37,171 bases of DNA from Verrucomicrobiota bacterium (lineage in GTDB: Bacteria; Verrucomicrobiota; Verrucomicrobiia; Chthoniobacterales; Terrimicrobiaceae): assembly GCA_026398285.1 (NCBI GenBank), contig JAPLTI010000158.1:1-37171 (forward strand), given 5' to 3'. A program made the translations under genes and the position numbers. The notes below the pieces were generated by a model. It did no database searches, had not been told where the DNA came from, and worked only from the letters and a program-made list of their open reading frames with translations. How positions within the stretch are numbered: position 1 is the first letter of the stretch; each line of letters opens with the position of its first letter. Of the stretch, positions 9,864-18,346 are shown in pieces.

Positions 9864-12382
9864 ACTCGCCTTGGCATTTCGGCACCTACGACGAAATGTC
9901 CGGCCCAGATGGCCGTCCGCGCGAGGTTTACAAAGCCCTCTCCGAACGGCTTCAAAAAACACCGCGCGCACAATTGCGGAGCCTCGACGAGCAGCTTGAA
10001 GCAACCATGCGCGAGATGGGGGTCACTTTCGACATCCACCGCGACCGCCCATGGGGAGCCCGCGCCTGGTTCTGCGACCTCCTACCCCAGATTTTTACGC
10101 CCACCGAGTGGGGGCCACTGGAAGCCGGAGTGCGCCAGCGTCTGCGGGCTTTCGAGCATTTTCTCAAAGACATCTACGGTCCTAAACAAATCCTGCACGA
10201 CGGTGTGTTGCCGGTTTCCCTTGTTCTGGGCAGCGAGTTTTTCCAGCGCCCGGCAGCCGGCCTCCCGTTGCCGGGGGATGCATTTCTGCACTTGAGCGGT
10301 GTCGCGGTTTGCCGCCTGCCGGATGGAACGCTCGCCGTGAAGCACCATTATTTCAGCCACGCTTCCGGCATGTCCTACATGATCCAGAACCGCCGTGCCC
10401 TCACGCGGGTCATCCCCCAATCCTTCCACGACACCGGCATCCACTCGATTTCCGATGTTCCCACCGGCATTCTGGAAATGCTGCGGTCGCATTCTTCCCA
10501 GCCGGATCCCATGGTCGTGCTCCTGACTCCCGGCCCGCTCAGTCCGGCCTATTCGGAGCATAGCTTTCTTGGCCGCCGTATGGGCATCCCGCTCGTGCAA
10601 GGCGGGGATCTCCTGGTGCTCAATGACGAGGTCTATTTGAAAACCGTCTCGGGCTTGAGCAAGGTGGATGTCATCTACTCGCGCCTTACCGACCGGTGGC
10701 TCGACCCCATGGTTTTCCGTCGTGACTCAATGCTCGGCGTTCCCGGGCTCATACACTGCATCCGCAAAAAAAGCGTGGCCGTCGTCAATGCCATCGGCTC
10801 CCAGCTTTCGGATGACCGCGCGCTGTTGCCATTCTCCTCGCAAATCATCCGCTACTATCTCGGCGAGGCGCCCCTTCTACCCACGCTTCCAACTCATTGG
10901 CTCGGCGATCACGATCAGCGCGAACTGGTGCTGGCGGACATCGAGAAATTCACAATCCGGGGGCTCTACGGCGAACGCATCTACCTTGGAGGTGATGGCC
11001 ATCTCCCGTCGCAGGAAAAAATCGACGCCGTTCGCGCGGAAATCCTCGGCGACCCCGCACGCTATGTGGCGCAACCGCAGGCGTGTGATGCCCAGACCAT
11101 TTCCTTTCAGGATGGGGAGCGCCGGAAAAGCCGTCAGGACCACATTCTTTTCGCTCTTCGCAAAAGCGGCGGGGATATCGAAGTTTTCCCCGGCGCACTC
11201 ACGCGCGTCTCGACGAAAGATTCGGAATTCACCTCCTCCGAACTTGGCGGCGGCAGTAAAGACACTTGGGTTCAAGTGGGCGTGGATAAAAAATCCGACG
11301 AATGGGATCCCTCGCGGCAAGTGGACTCGAAAATTCCGCTCCATGGCGTGACTAGCCGCGTGGCAGAGGCCTACTACTGGCTCGGACGCTATCTCGAGCG
11401 CGCCTACGACCTGGCCGGAATGGTGAGCGTCATCGAATCCCTCGAGCTCGAGGAGCTGAATCCCACCGAGCGGATGAACTACCGTCCCGTCTGGAACCGC
11501 ATCCTCCCTATGCTGGAAGGGTCGGGCTCCGCGTCCCGCCGCACGATTTCAAGCCCAGAGGGCCGCTACCGCCTCACCTTCGATCCCGCTGAGCCCGGCT
11601 CGGTCATCAGCACGATCCACCGTGCCTTCAGCAACGCCGAGTCGGTGCTCGAAACCTTAAGCCTCGATGCTTGGGGCGTGATGAGCGGACTCCGCGCGCG
11701 TTTTGATGCGGTGAATTTCCAACCCGATGCTCCCACCGAGACGCTGGCAAACGCGAGTCGCGAGTTCTGCTTGTTCGCCCGCGAGATGATTCCCCGGTTT
11801 TTTGGAACGGCTAAATGCACGATGCTGGCGGATGATGGATGGAGCTTCTGCGAAATTGGGCAGCTTCTCGAGCGCGCGGCCATCACGGCAAATGCCGTCA
11901 CCTCCATCGCCGGTCCGCTTCTGCAGACCTCCCGCGCAAGCCTGCGGCCGCACGCGGTCGAGATTCGCCTTTCCGCTTTTCTACGCCTCCTAAACAGCCG
12001 CGACATCTACCGGCGCGTTTACCAGATGCGCATCGAGCCGCTGCCTCTTCTCGAGCTTCTTTGGACAAATCCCGTGGCTCCGCGCTCGGTCGTTCGCTGC
12101 CTGCAAGGCTGCGCCGCGCGCATCCGCGAAGGGGAGAATGTGCTCTCGCCCGCCACAGACAAGGCCCTTTCAACAATCGAACGCCTGATCGAATCCATCC
12201 AGGCCAGCGATTGGGAGGCATTGCTCTCCAGTAAAAAATCAGGCGCGTCGAAATCCGCCCTGCAGGCCCATTCCGATGACCTTCTCCAAAGCCTGCTCGG
12301 ACTTCACACCGTGATCTGCGACAGCTTTCTGAACCATCAAGTGCTCATGCACGACGAAACAAAGCCTCTTTTCACCGCCTGA
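9860..12382 (+). CDS. Circularly permuted ATP-grasp (DUF404/DUF407) fused to alpha-E (DUF403) domain protein
   Basis: ORF 9833..12382; start ATG 9860 overlaps ribF stop (ATGA). ...LPLPGDAFLHLSGVAVCRLPDGTLAVKHHYFSHASGMSYMIQNRRALTRV..., then VTSRVAEAYYWLGRYLERAYDLAGMVSVI typical of alpha-E. Confidence 0.85.
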   Translation: MNSPWHFGTYDEMSGPDGRPREVYKALSERLQKTPRAQLRSLDEQLEATMREMGVTFDIHRDRPWGARAWFCDLLPQIFTPTEWGPLEAGVRQRLRAFEHFLKDIYGPKQILHDGVLPVSLVLGSEFFQRPAAGLPLPGDAFLHLSGVAVCRLPDGTLAVKHHYFSHASGMSYMIQNRRALTRVIPQSFHDTGIHSISDVPTGILEMLRSHSSQPDPMVVLLTPGPLSPAYSEHSFLGRRMGIPLVQGGDLLVLNDEVYLKTVSGLSKVDVIYSRLTDRWLDPMVFRRDSMLGVPGLIHCIRKKSVAVVNAIGSQLSDDRALLPFSSQIIRYYLGEAPLLPTLPTHWLGDHDQRELVLADIEKFTIRGLYGERIYLGGDGHLPSQEKIDAVRAEILGDPARYVAQPQACDAQTISFQDGERRKSRQDHILFALRKSGGDIEVFPGALTRVSTKDSEFTSSELGGGSKDTWVQVGVDKKSDEWDPSRQVDSKIPLHGVTSRVAEAYYWLGRYLERAYDLAGMVSVIESLELEELNPTERMNYRPVWNRILPMLEGSGSASRRTISSPEGRYRLTFDPAEPGSVISTIHRAFSNAESVLETLSLDAWGVMSGLRARFDAVNFQPDAPTETLANASREFCLFAREMIPRFFGTAKCTMLADDGWSFCEIGQLLERAAITANAVTSIAGPLLQTSRASLRPHAVEIRLSAFLRLLNSRDIYRRVYQMRIEPLPLLELLWTNPVAPRSVVRCLQGCAARIREGENVLSPATDKALSTIERLIESIQASDWEALLSSKKSGASKSALQAHSDDLLQSLLGLHTVICDSFLNHQVLMHDETKPLFTA

Positions 12383-12384
12383 CT

Positions 12385-13263
12385 ATGCTGTTCAACATTG
12401 TTCACACCACGGGCTATGTTTACGCAGACACGGCTATGGAGGCTTACCTGGAAGTGCGCCTCACACCGCCCGTCAGGCCTGAACAGGGTGTCCTCCGCCA
12501 CCGCATCGTATTCAAACCCGCCGCCGAAGCCTCCGACTACATCGACTATTTCGGAAACCGGACGACTTTCTACTCGATGACATTGCGCCACCGGCAACTC
12601 AAGGTGACGAACCGTTTGACCGTCCGCACACTCCCTCGCGTCCTGCCAGAGAGTGGACTCGCACTCACCATTGCTGAGGCCCGGCAGATTTTAAAATCCC
12701 GAACCGGAGTTTTCGACTACTTGCAACCGACCGAGGCGATACCGGTGGATGCCGAATCGAGTGCATGGGCGAGGGACATCTTGCGGGAAAACCGGCCTCT
12801 GCGGGAGGGCCTCGATGAGCTGAACAAAACGATTTACCGGGAGTTCAAATACCGCACGGGTTCGACGGAGATCGAGACGCCTCTTTCGCTGATCTGGAAA
12901 AAACGCGAAGGCGTCTGCCAGGATTTCGCCCATGTGATGATCAGCGTCCTGCGAGCCGCTCGCATTCCCTGCCGCTATGTGTGCGGCTACATCGAGTCCG
13001 AGCCGTCCGTTTCAGCCAACCCTTCCCTCAAGCGCCTGGTCGGATCTCTGGCCACACATGCGTGGGTGGAGGTCCTGGTTCCCGGCATGGCTTGGGTGGC
13101 GCTGGATCCGACAAACAACCAATGGTGCGGCGAGCAACATGTCACAGTCGCCGTGGGCCGCGACTTCCTCGATGCCGCCCCCGTGCGGGGAACTTTCAAA
13201 GGTTCAGCCTCGCAAAAGCTGAAAGTGCATGTGAGCATGCAGCGAATTCCTGAAAAACTATGA
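12385..13263 (+). CDS. Transglutaminase-like protein
   Basis: 292 aa; GVCQDFAHVMISVLRAARIPCRYVCGYI, ATHAWVEVLVPGMAWVALDPTNNQ: Cys/His/Asp triad context intact. Confidence 0.9.
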   Translation: MLFNIVHTTGYVYADTAMEAYLEVRLTPPVRPEQGVLRHRIVFKPAAEASDYIDYFGNRTTFYSMTLRHRQLKVTNRLTVRTLPRVLPESGLALTIAEARQILKSRTGVFDYLQPTEAIPVDAESSAWARDILRENRPLREGLDELNKTIYREFKYRTGSTEIETPLSLIWKKREGVCQDFAHVMISVLRAARIPCRYVCGYIESEPSVSANPSLKRLVGSLATHAWVEVLVPGMAWVALDPTNNQWCGEQHVTVAVGRDFLDAAPVRGTFKGSASQKLKVHVSMQRIPEKL

Positions 13264-14108
13264 AACTCAAAATCAAAAAGGAATCGGTCTACACCTACGA
13301 GGGCAAGGTGTCATTTTCACCACACCATGTGCGAATTTTTCCTCGCATCGACTTGTCCGTAAAGGTCGAGCGCATCCATTTCGATACCCAATCGGGTGCC
13401 GATGTGCAGTTCCGGCAAGACCTCTTCGATAACCATATCGCTTATTGTTTCTACCCGGAGATGTCAGTGACGCTTCCCTTCCGCGTGGAACTCGATCTCG
13501 AAGTGAAGGAGAAAAATCCCTTCCATTTTCTACTGGAGCCACATGCCCTGCAGGTTCCGCCCCAATATACCGAGGACGAACTTGCGGTTCTTGCTCCGTA
13601 TCTCGCACCGGTGGCCGGATGCAAACTTCCAGCCCCTCTAGCGCCCTCCGGTCCGCGCCCAACGGTCGAGACGATTCTAAATTTCAACCACTGGATTTTC
13701 GACAACATCGAGTATGAGACGAGGCCGCAAGGCATGCCGCACACGCCGGAAGAGACTTTGAAAAAAGCCAGCGGCTCCTGCCGGGACTTTGCGGCTCTTC
13801 TCACGGAAAGTCTCCGCCAGAACGGCGTGGCCGCGCGCCTCGTCAGCGGTTTTGTCTGGGAAGGCGATAAGCCCGAGTCCGAAAAACGCGCCTCCAGCTC
13901 CATGCACCTCTGGGTCGAAGCCTGCCTGCCAGGCGCAGGGTGGATTGGCATGGATCCGACCAACGGTGTGCTCACAGACCATCACTTCGTCGCCACGGCA
14001 GTCGGCCGCCGACATGATGATGTGGCACCAATCAGCGGCGTTTACTACAGCAGCACGCCATTTGCCAGCAGCCTTGCCACCAGTATCTCGGTGGAGAAAA
14101 TCGCGTGA
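13260..14108 (+). CDS. Transglutaminase-like protein (second, divergent copy)
   Basis: 282 aa; GSCRDFAALLTESLRQNGVAARLVSGFV, SSMHLWVEACLPGAGWIGMDPTNG; ATGA overlap with the preceding gene. Confidence 0.9.
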   Translation: MKLKIKKESVYTYEGKVSFSPHHVRIFPRIDLSVKVERIHFDTQSGADVQFRQDLFDNHIAYCFYPEMSVTLPFRVELDLEVKEKNPFHFLLEPHALQVPPQYTEDELAVLAPYLAPVAGCKLPAPLAPSGPRPTVETILNFNHWIFDNIEYETRPQGMPHTPEETLKKASGSCRDFAALLTESLRQNGVAARLVSGFVWEGDKPESEKRASSSMHLWVEACLPGAGWIGMDPTNGVLTDHHFVATAVGRRHDDVAPISGVYYSSTPFASSLATSISVEKIA

Positions 14109-14216
14109 GGACTTCACCAACCCTTCACCGCACAATATCGGGAAACCAGCCAGGCCTCCCAATCGTAAATTAAAAAGCAGGCAGGTTCACATGGGCCGAC
14201 CACACGCTCACACATC

Positions 14217-15029
14217 ATGAAATTTTTTGAAGGCTGCACGGCACTGATCACAGGAGCATCCTCCGGACTGGGGGCGGAATTCGCGCGCCAACTCGCCCCG
14301 CTCGCCTCGTGCCTCGTTCTTGTGGCCCGGCGCAAAGATCGTCTCGAGGAACTCGCCTCGACGCTGCGTTCGATCCACCCCCAACTCGATATCCGTGTCT
14401 TCGAGGCTGACCTGACCCTCTCCGACCGTCGCCACGCTCTGGCCGATTGGCTCGCCAACGAAAAGCTCGATATCAATTTCCTCATCAACAACGCAGGCCT
14501 CGGCGATCACGGGCATTTCGAGTCCAGCGACTGGACCCGCGTGCAAGAGATGATCGACCTCAACATCACCGCGCTCACCCATTTGACCCACCTGCTTGCG
14601 GGACGAATGATCGTTCGCGGCCGGGCGGCCATACTCAATGTCAGCAGCGTGGCGGGATTTTTCCCTCTGCCGAACATGGCAGTTTACGCAGCCACAAAAG
14701 CGTATGTCACCAGCCTGTCGGAGGCCCTTGCCATGGAGTTGCGTCCAAGAGGCATCACCGTCACCGCCCTCTGTCCCGGACCCGTGCCGACAGAGTTTTT
14801 CGATATCGCCACCCGGCCTGGCGAGCAGGATCAGGCCTCCCATTTTGAAACCTTCCCGGCCTTTGTCGTTTCCGCTGCCGAAGCCGTGCGCGATGGTCTC
14901 CGCGCCGTGGCCAACGACCGCACCCGCGTCATTCCCGGCCCACTGCTCGCGGCAGCCGTTGCCGTGGCACTTGCCATCCCCTTCTGTATCGTCCGCCGCA
15001 TTCTCACTGCAAAAGCCGCATCTTTTTAG
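14217..15029 (+). CDS. Short-chain dehydrogenase/reductase
   Basis: 270 aa; ALITGASSGLGAEFARQLA, NNAG, YAATKAYV motifs. Confidence 0.93.
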   Translation: MKFFEGCTALITGASSGLGAEFARQLAPLASCLVLVARRKDRLEELASTLRSIHPQLDIRVFEADLTLSDRRHALADWLANEKLDINFLINNAGLGDHGHFESSDWTRVQEMIDLNITALTHLTHLLAGRMIVRGRAAILNVSSVAGFFPLPNMAVYAATKAYVTSLSEALAMELRPRGITVTALCPGPVPTEFFDIATRPGEQDQASHFETFPAFVVSAAEAVRDGLRAVANDRTRVIPGPLLAAAVAVALAIPFCIVRRILTAKAASF

Positions 15030-15041
15030 AAAATCCGTCCG

Positions 15042-16043
15042 ATGCCCACATCCACCACGAGCCACTCCGAGTCCCTCTCCTTCGCCGAGGCATTCGAACT
15101 CATCAATCCACACCTCTACACAGTCGAGGAACGCATCCGCGCCCAGGCCAAATCGTTCGATCCTGCCGTGGAGGGTTATGTCTCCTACATCTGCGGCGCG
15201 GGCGGTAAACGCCTGCGACCCGCTCTGGCGCTTCTCTCCGCCGGAGCCACTGGAAAAATCACCCCCGGCCATGTGGATCTCGCGGTGATCCTTGAACTCA
15301 TACACATCGCAACGCTCGTTCACGATGACATCATCGACGGCGCGGAACTCCGCCGCGACCAACCCTCGGCCAATGCCAAGTGGGGCAACTCCATCAGCGT
15401 CCTCCTCGGCGATGTGCTCTTTGCCCACGCGCTTAAGCTTTCCACAAATTTCAGCAACAGCGAAATCTGCCGCCGCATCGCGGATGCCGCCTCCGAGGTT
15501 TGTTCCGGCGAGATCATCCAGACCCAGCGCCGCTTCGATCTCAAGCTGACCACGGCCGATTACTACCGCATTATCGAAATGAAGACGGCCGCCCTCTTCA
15601 CCGCAGCCTGCGAGCTGGGCGCATTCATCAGCGAGGCCAGCCCCGCTGTGATCGGATCTTTCAAAACCTTCGGCACCAAACTCGGCGTCGCCTACCAGAT
15701 CTACGACGATATTCTCGACTTCGCCGGTAATGAGGAGGAGACCGGCAAAACGCTCGGGACCGATCTCCAAAAAGGAAAATTCACCCTCCCCGTGCTGCTG
15801 ATGCTCCAATCTGGAAAAGATGTCACCGCCCTGCGCGACATGCTGCTCAATGATGAGCCCGGAAGCACAGCCGCCCTCGCTGCTATTCTTCAAGAGGCGG
15901 GAACGATTGAGAATGCGAAAGCTATCGCCAACAGACTCATCGCCGAAGCCGTCGAACAACTCGACGGAGTTCAGGACAACCGCTACGCACGCGGCCTGCG
16001 CGCGATTCCTGAGCACTTGCACAGCCTCCTCAAGGGGCTGTGA
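15042..16043 (+). CDS. Polyprenyl synthetase family protein (trans-isoprenyl diphosphate synthase)
   Basis: 333 aa; GGKRLRPALALLSAGAT, LIHIATLVHDDIID, YQIYDDILDFAGNEEETGKTLGTDLQKGKFTLP. Confidence 0.95.
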   Translation: MPTSTTSHSESLSFAEAFELINPHLYTVEERIRAQAKSFDPAVEGYVSYICGAGGKRLRPALALLSAGATGKITPGHVDLAVILELIHIATLVHDDIIDGAELRRDQPSANAKWGNSISVLLGDVLFAHALKLSTNFSNSEICRRIADAASEVCSGEIIQTQRRFDLKLTTADYYRIIEMKTAALFTAACELGAFISEASPAVIGSFKTFGTKLGVAYQIYDDILDFAGNEEETGKTLGTDLQKGKFTLPVLLMLQSGKDVTALRDMLLNDEPGSTAALAAILQEAGTIENAKAIANRLIAEAVEQLDGVQDNRYARGLRAIPEHLHSLLKGL

Positions 16044-17436
16044 CAATCTGATCCGCAATCTCCTCGGCTGGATAGGTCCAAATCTCCGAGAGCGTGGGAT
16101 GATAGTGCGGGACAGCCGCAAACTCCCGCGCGGTGGCGCGGTAGCGCATGGCCATGACGACTTCGTGGATGAGCTCGGACGCCTCCGGGCCCACAACCGC
16201 GCCGCCGAGGATTTCGCCTGTTTCCCGTGATGCCGTGAGTTTCACAAGCCCGTGGGTCTCACCCATGAGAAGGGATTTTCCATGGTCGTTGAAGGGATAT
16301 GTTGCCGTGAGAAAAGGAATCCCCGCCGCCTCTAGCTCCGCCTCGGTGGCGCCGACGCTGGCAAATTGAGGATCCGAGAAGACGGCGAAAAGTTTCAGCC
16401 GGTAGTCCATGGTTGCAGGCTGGCCTGAATGACGGTCCAAGTGGATGGCCGCATTGGTGGCGGCGATCTCGCCCTGCTGAATGGCGATATGGACGACTTC
16501 GAGTCCGCCGCACACATCGCCTGCCGCGAAAATGTGAGGGATCGATGTGGCCTGCGTGGCAGCGACTTTGATGCGCCCGCCATCCATCGCCAGGCCGAGC
16601 GCTTCCAGTCCGCGCAGAACTGGCGTGCGGCCGAGGGCGTTGAGGACGCGCTCTGCATGAAGCGTATTGGTGGTGCCGTCCTTTTCGAAAACGACACGCA
16701 TGCCATCGCCTTCTCTTTCGACGCGCAAAAGTTTAGTCCCCGTGTGGATCGTGATTCCATCCGCCCGCATGCCTTCTTCCAAAGCAGCCGCCGCATCGGA
16801 ATCGCTGCCGCGCAGAATTTGCGGGCTGCGTTGAATTATGGTCACCTCGCACCCGAAAGCTCGGCAATAGGAAGCCATCTCCAGCGCCACCGGTCCCGCC
16901 CCAAGCACAATGATCGACTTCGGAATCTCCTCCAGATCGAGGATGTCATCACTCGTGAGGCAACCCGCCTCCGCCAACCCTGGCACAGGCGGCGTCGATA
17001 TTTCAGAGCCGGTTGCGATGAGAAAGGTTTTGCCACGAAGAGTCGTTGAGGAGCCGTCCGACGAAACAATGCGAACTTCGTTGGCATTCAAAAACTCTGC
17101 GCGTCCTCGAAAAAAATCGAACCTGCCGGATTCCAGCTGTCCCTTGCGGTAATCGGCGAACTCCGCGATGAGGCGGCGTTTCCGGGCAACGATCGCCGAG
17201 GCATCGAAGCGGGGATTGTCACATGCCAAACCGAACTCTTCGGCCCGCATCAGAACGCGGAAGCGCCGCGCGGATTCGAGCAGCGACTTGCTCGGCATGC
17301 AGCCGCGAAGAATGCAAAGCCCGCCAACCTCGCGCCCGCCTTCGACCACAGCCACGCGAAGCCCGAGGGATGCCGCCGTTCTCGCGCCGGCATATCCTGC
17401 GCTGCCTCCTCCAATGACGACGAAGTCGTATTCCAT
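16030..17436 (-). CDS. Pyridine nucleotide-disulfide oxidoreductase (dihydrolipoyl dehydrogenase/mercuric reductase-like)
   Basis: ORF 16030..17538; start MEYDFVVIGGGSAGYAGARTAASLGL at 17436; CILRGC redox motif (CX4C), C-terminal HYHPTLSE. Confidence 0.88.
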   Translation of the reverse strand: MEYDFVVIGGGSAGYAGARTAASLGLRVAVVEGGREVGGLCILRGCMPSKSLLESARRFRVLMRAEEFGLACDNPRFDASAIVARKRRLIAEFADYRKGQLESGRFDFFRGRAEFLNANEVRIVSSDGSSTTLRGKTFLIATGSEISTPPVPGLAEAGCLTSDDILDLEEIPKSIIVLGAGPVALEMASYCRAFGCEVTIIQRSPQILRGSDSDAAAALEEGMRADGITIHTGTKLLRVEREGDGMRVVFEKDGTTNTLHAERVLNALGRTPVLRGLEALGLAMDGGRIKVAATQATSIPHIFAAGDVCGGLEVVHIAIQQGEIAATNAAIHLDRHSGQPATMDYRLKLFAVFSDPQFASVGATEAELEAAGIPFLTATYPFNDHGKSLLMGETHGLVKLTASRETGEILGGAVVGPEASELIHEVVMAMRYRATAREFAAVPHYHPTLSEIWTYPAEEIADQIVTAP

Positions 17437-17465
17437 AATGCTTCTCCGCGCCTTCGCGGGCTGCC

Positions 17466-18035
17466 CTACATTCTCGGAATCGTGATGCCGCGCTGGCCCA
17501 TATATTTCCCGGCGCGGTCGGCGTAGCTCGTCTCGCAAGTCTCCTTGGACTCAAAAAACACAACCTGCGCCAGCCCCTCGTTCGCATAGATGCGGGCGGG
17601 CAGCGGCGTGGTGTTTGAAATTTCTAGCGTCACATGCCCTTCCCACTCGGGCTCAAAGGGCGTCACATTCACAATGATGCCGCAGCGCGCGTAGGTGGAT
17701 TTGCCGACGCAGATGGTGAGCACCTCGCGCGGGATGCGGAAGTATTCCACGCTGCGGGCGAGGGCGAAGGAATTGGGCGGCACTACGCACACATCGGTTT
17801 TCATGTCCACAAAGGAGCGGTCATCGAAGGCCTTCGGGTCCACCACGCTTCCAAAGACATTTGTGAAAACCTTGAACTCGTTCGAAACGCGGAGGTCGTA
17901 GCCGTAACTCGAAAGCCCGTAGCTGATGACGCGCTCGCCGGACTCGGTCTTCTTGATCTGACCATCCACAAAGGGCTCGATCATGCCGCGTTCAACCGCC
18001 ATGCGGCGGATCCATTTGTCGGAGCAGACTGACAT
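17466..18035 (-). CDS. dcd: dCTP deaminase
   Basis: 189 aa; [69 protein letters not shown]. Confidence 0.96.
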   Translation of the reverse strand: MSVCSDKWIRRMAVERGMIEPFVDGQIKKTESGERVISYGLSSYGYDLRVSNEFKVFTNVFGSVVDPKAFDDRSFVDMKTDVCVVPPNSFALARSVEYFRIPREVLTICVGKSTYARCGIIVNVTPFEPEWEGHVTLEISNTTPLPARIYANEGLAQVVFFESKETCETSYADRAGKYMGQRGITIPRM

Positions 18036-18346
18036 TACATCGAGAGGCCGGGAATTTTCATTCCGCCCGTAAGTTTGCCCATTTCATCACTGCCCAGTTT
18101 TTTCGCATCCTCAAGGGCCTGCTTCACTGCCGTGAGAACAAGGTCTTCGAGCATCTCGACATCATTCGGATCCACAACCTGCGGGTCGATTTTGATAGCT
18201 GTCACATCCCCCGTTCCCGTGGCCGTGACCTTCACCTTGCCGCCGCCGGTGGTGGCTTCGACTGTGCGACTGGCCAATGCGACCTGCGCTTCCGCCATGC
18301 GTTCCTGCATGCGCTGCGCTTCCTTCATCATTTTTGCGATATTCAT
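18035..18346 (-). CDS. YbaB/EbfC family nucleoid-associated protein
   Basis: 103 aa; [21 protein letters not shown]...; adjacent to dnaX as in many bacteria. Confidence 0.92.
   Translation of the reverse strand: MNIAKMMKEAQRMQERMAEAQVALASRTVEATTGGGKVKVTATGTGDVTAIKIDPQVVDPNDVEMLEDLVLTAVKQALEDAKKLGSDEMGKLTGGMKIPGLSM

Noticed and set aside
14208-16196. 662-aa minus-strand ORF antisense to SDR and polyprenyl synthase
   Set aside because: Lies opposite two clear enzymes; Gly/His/Asp-rich antisense composition without recognisable domains.
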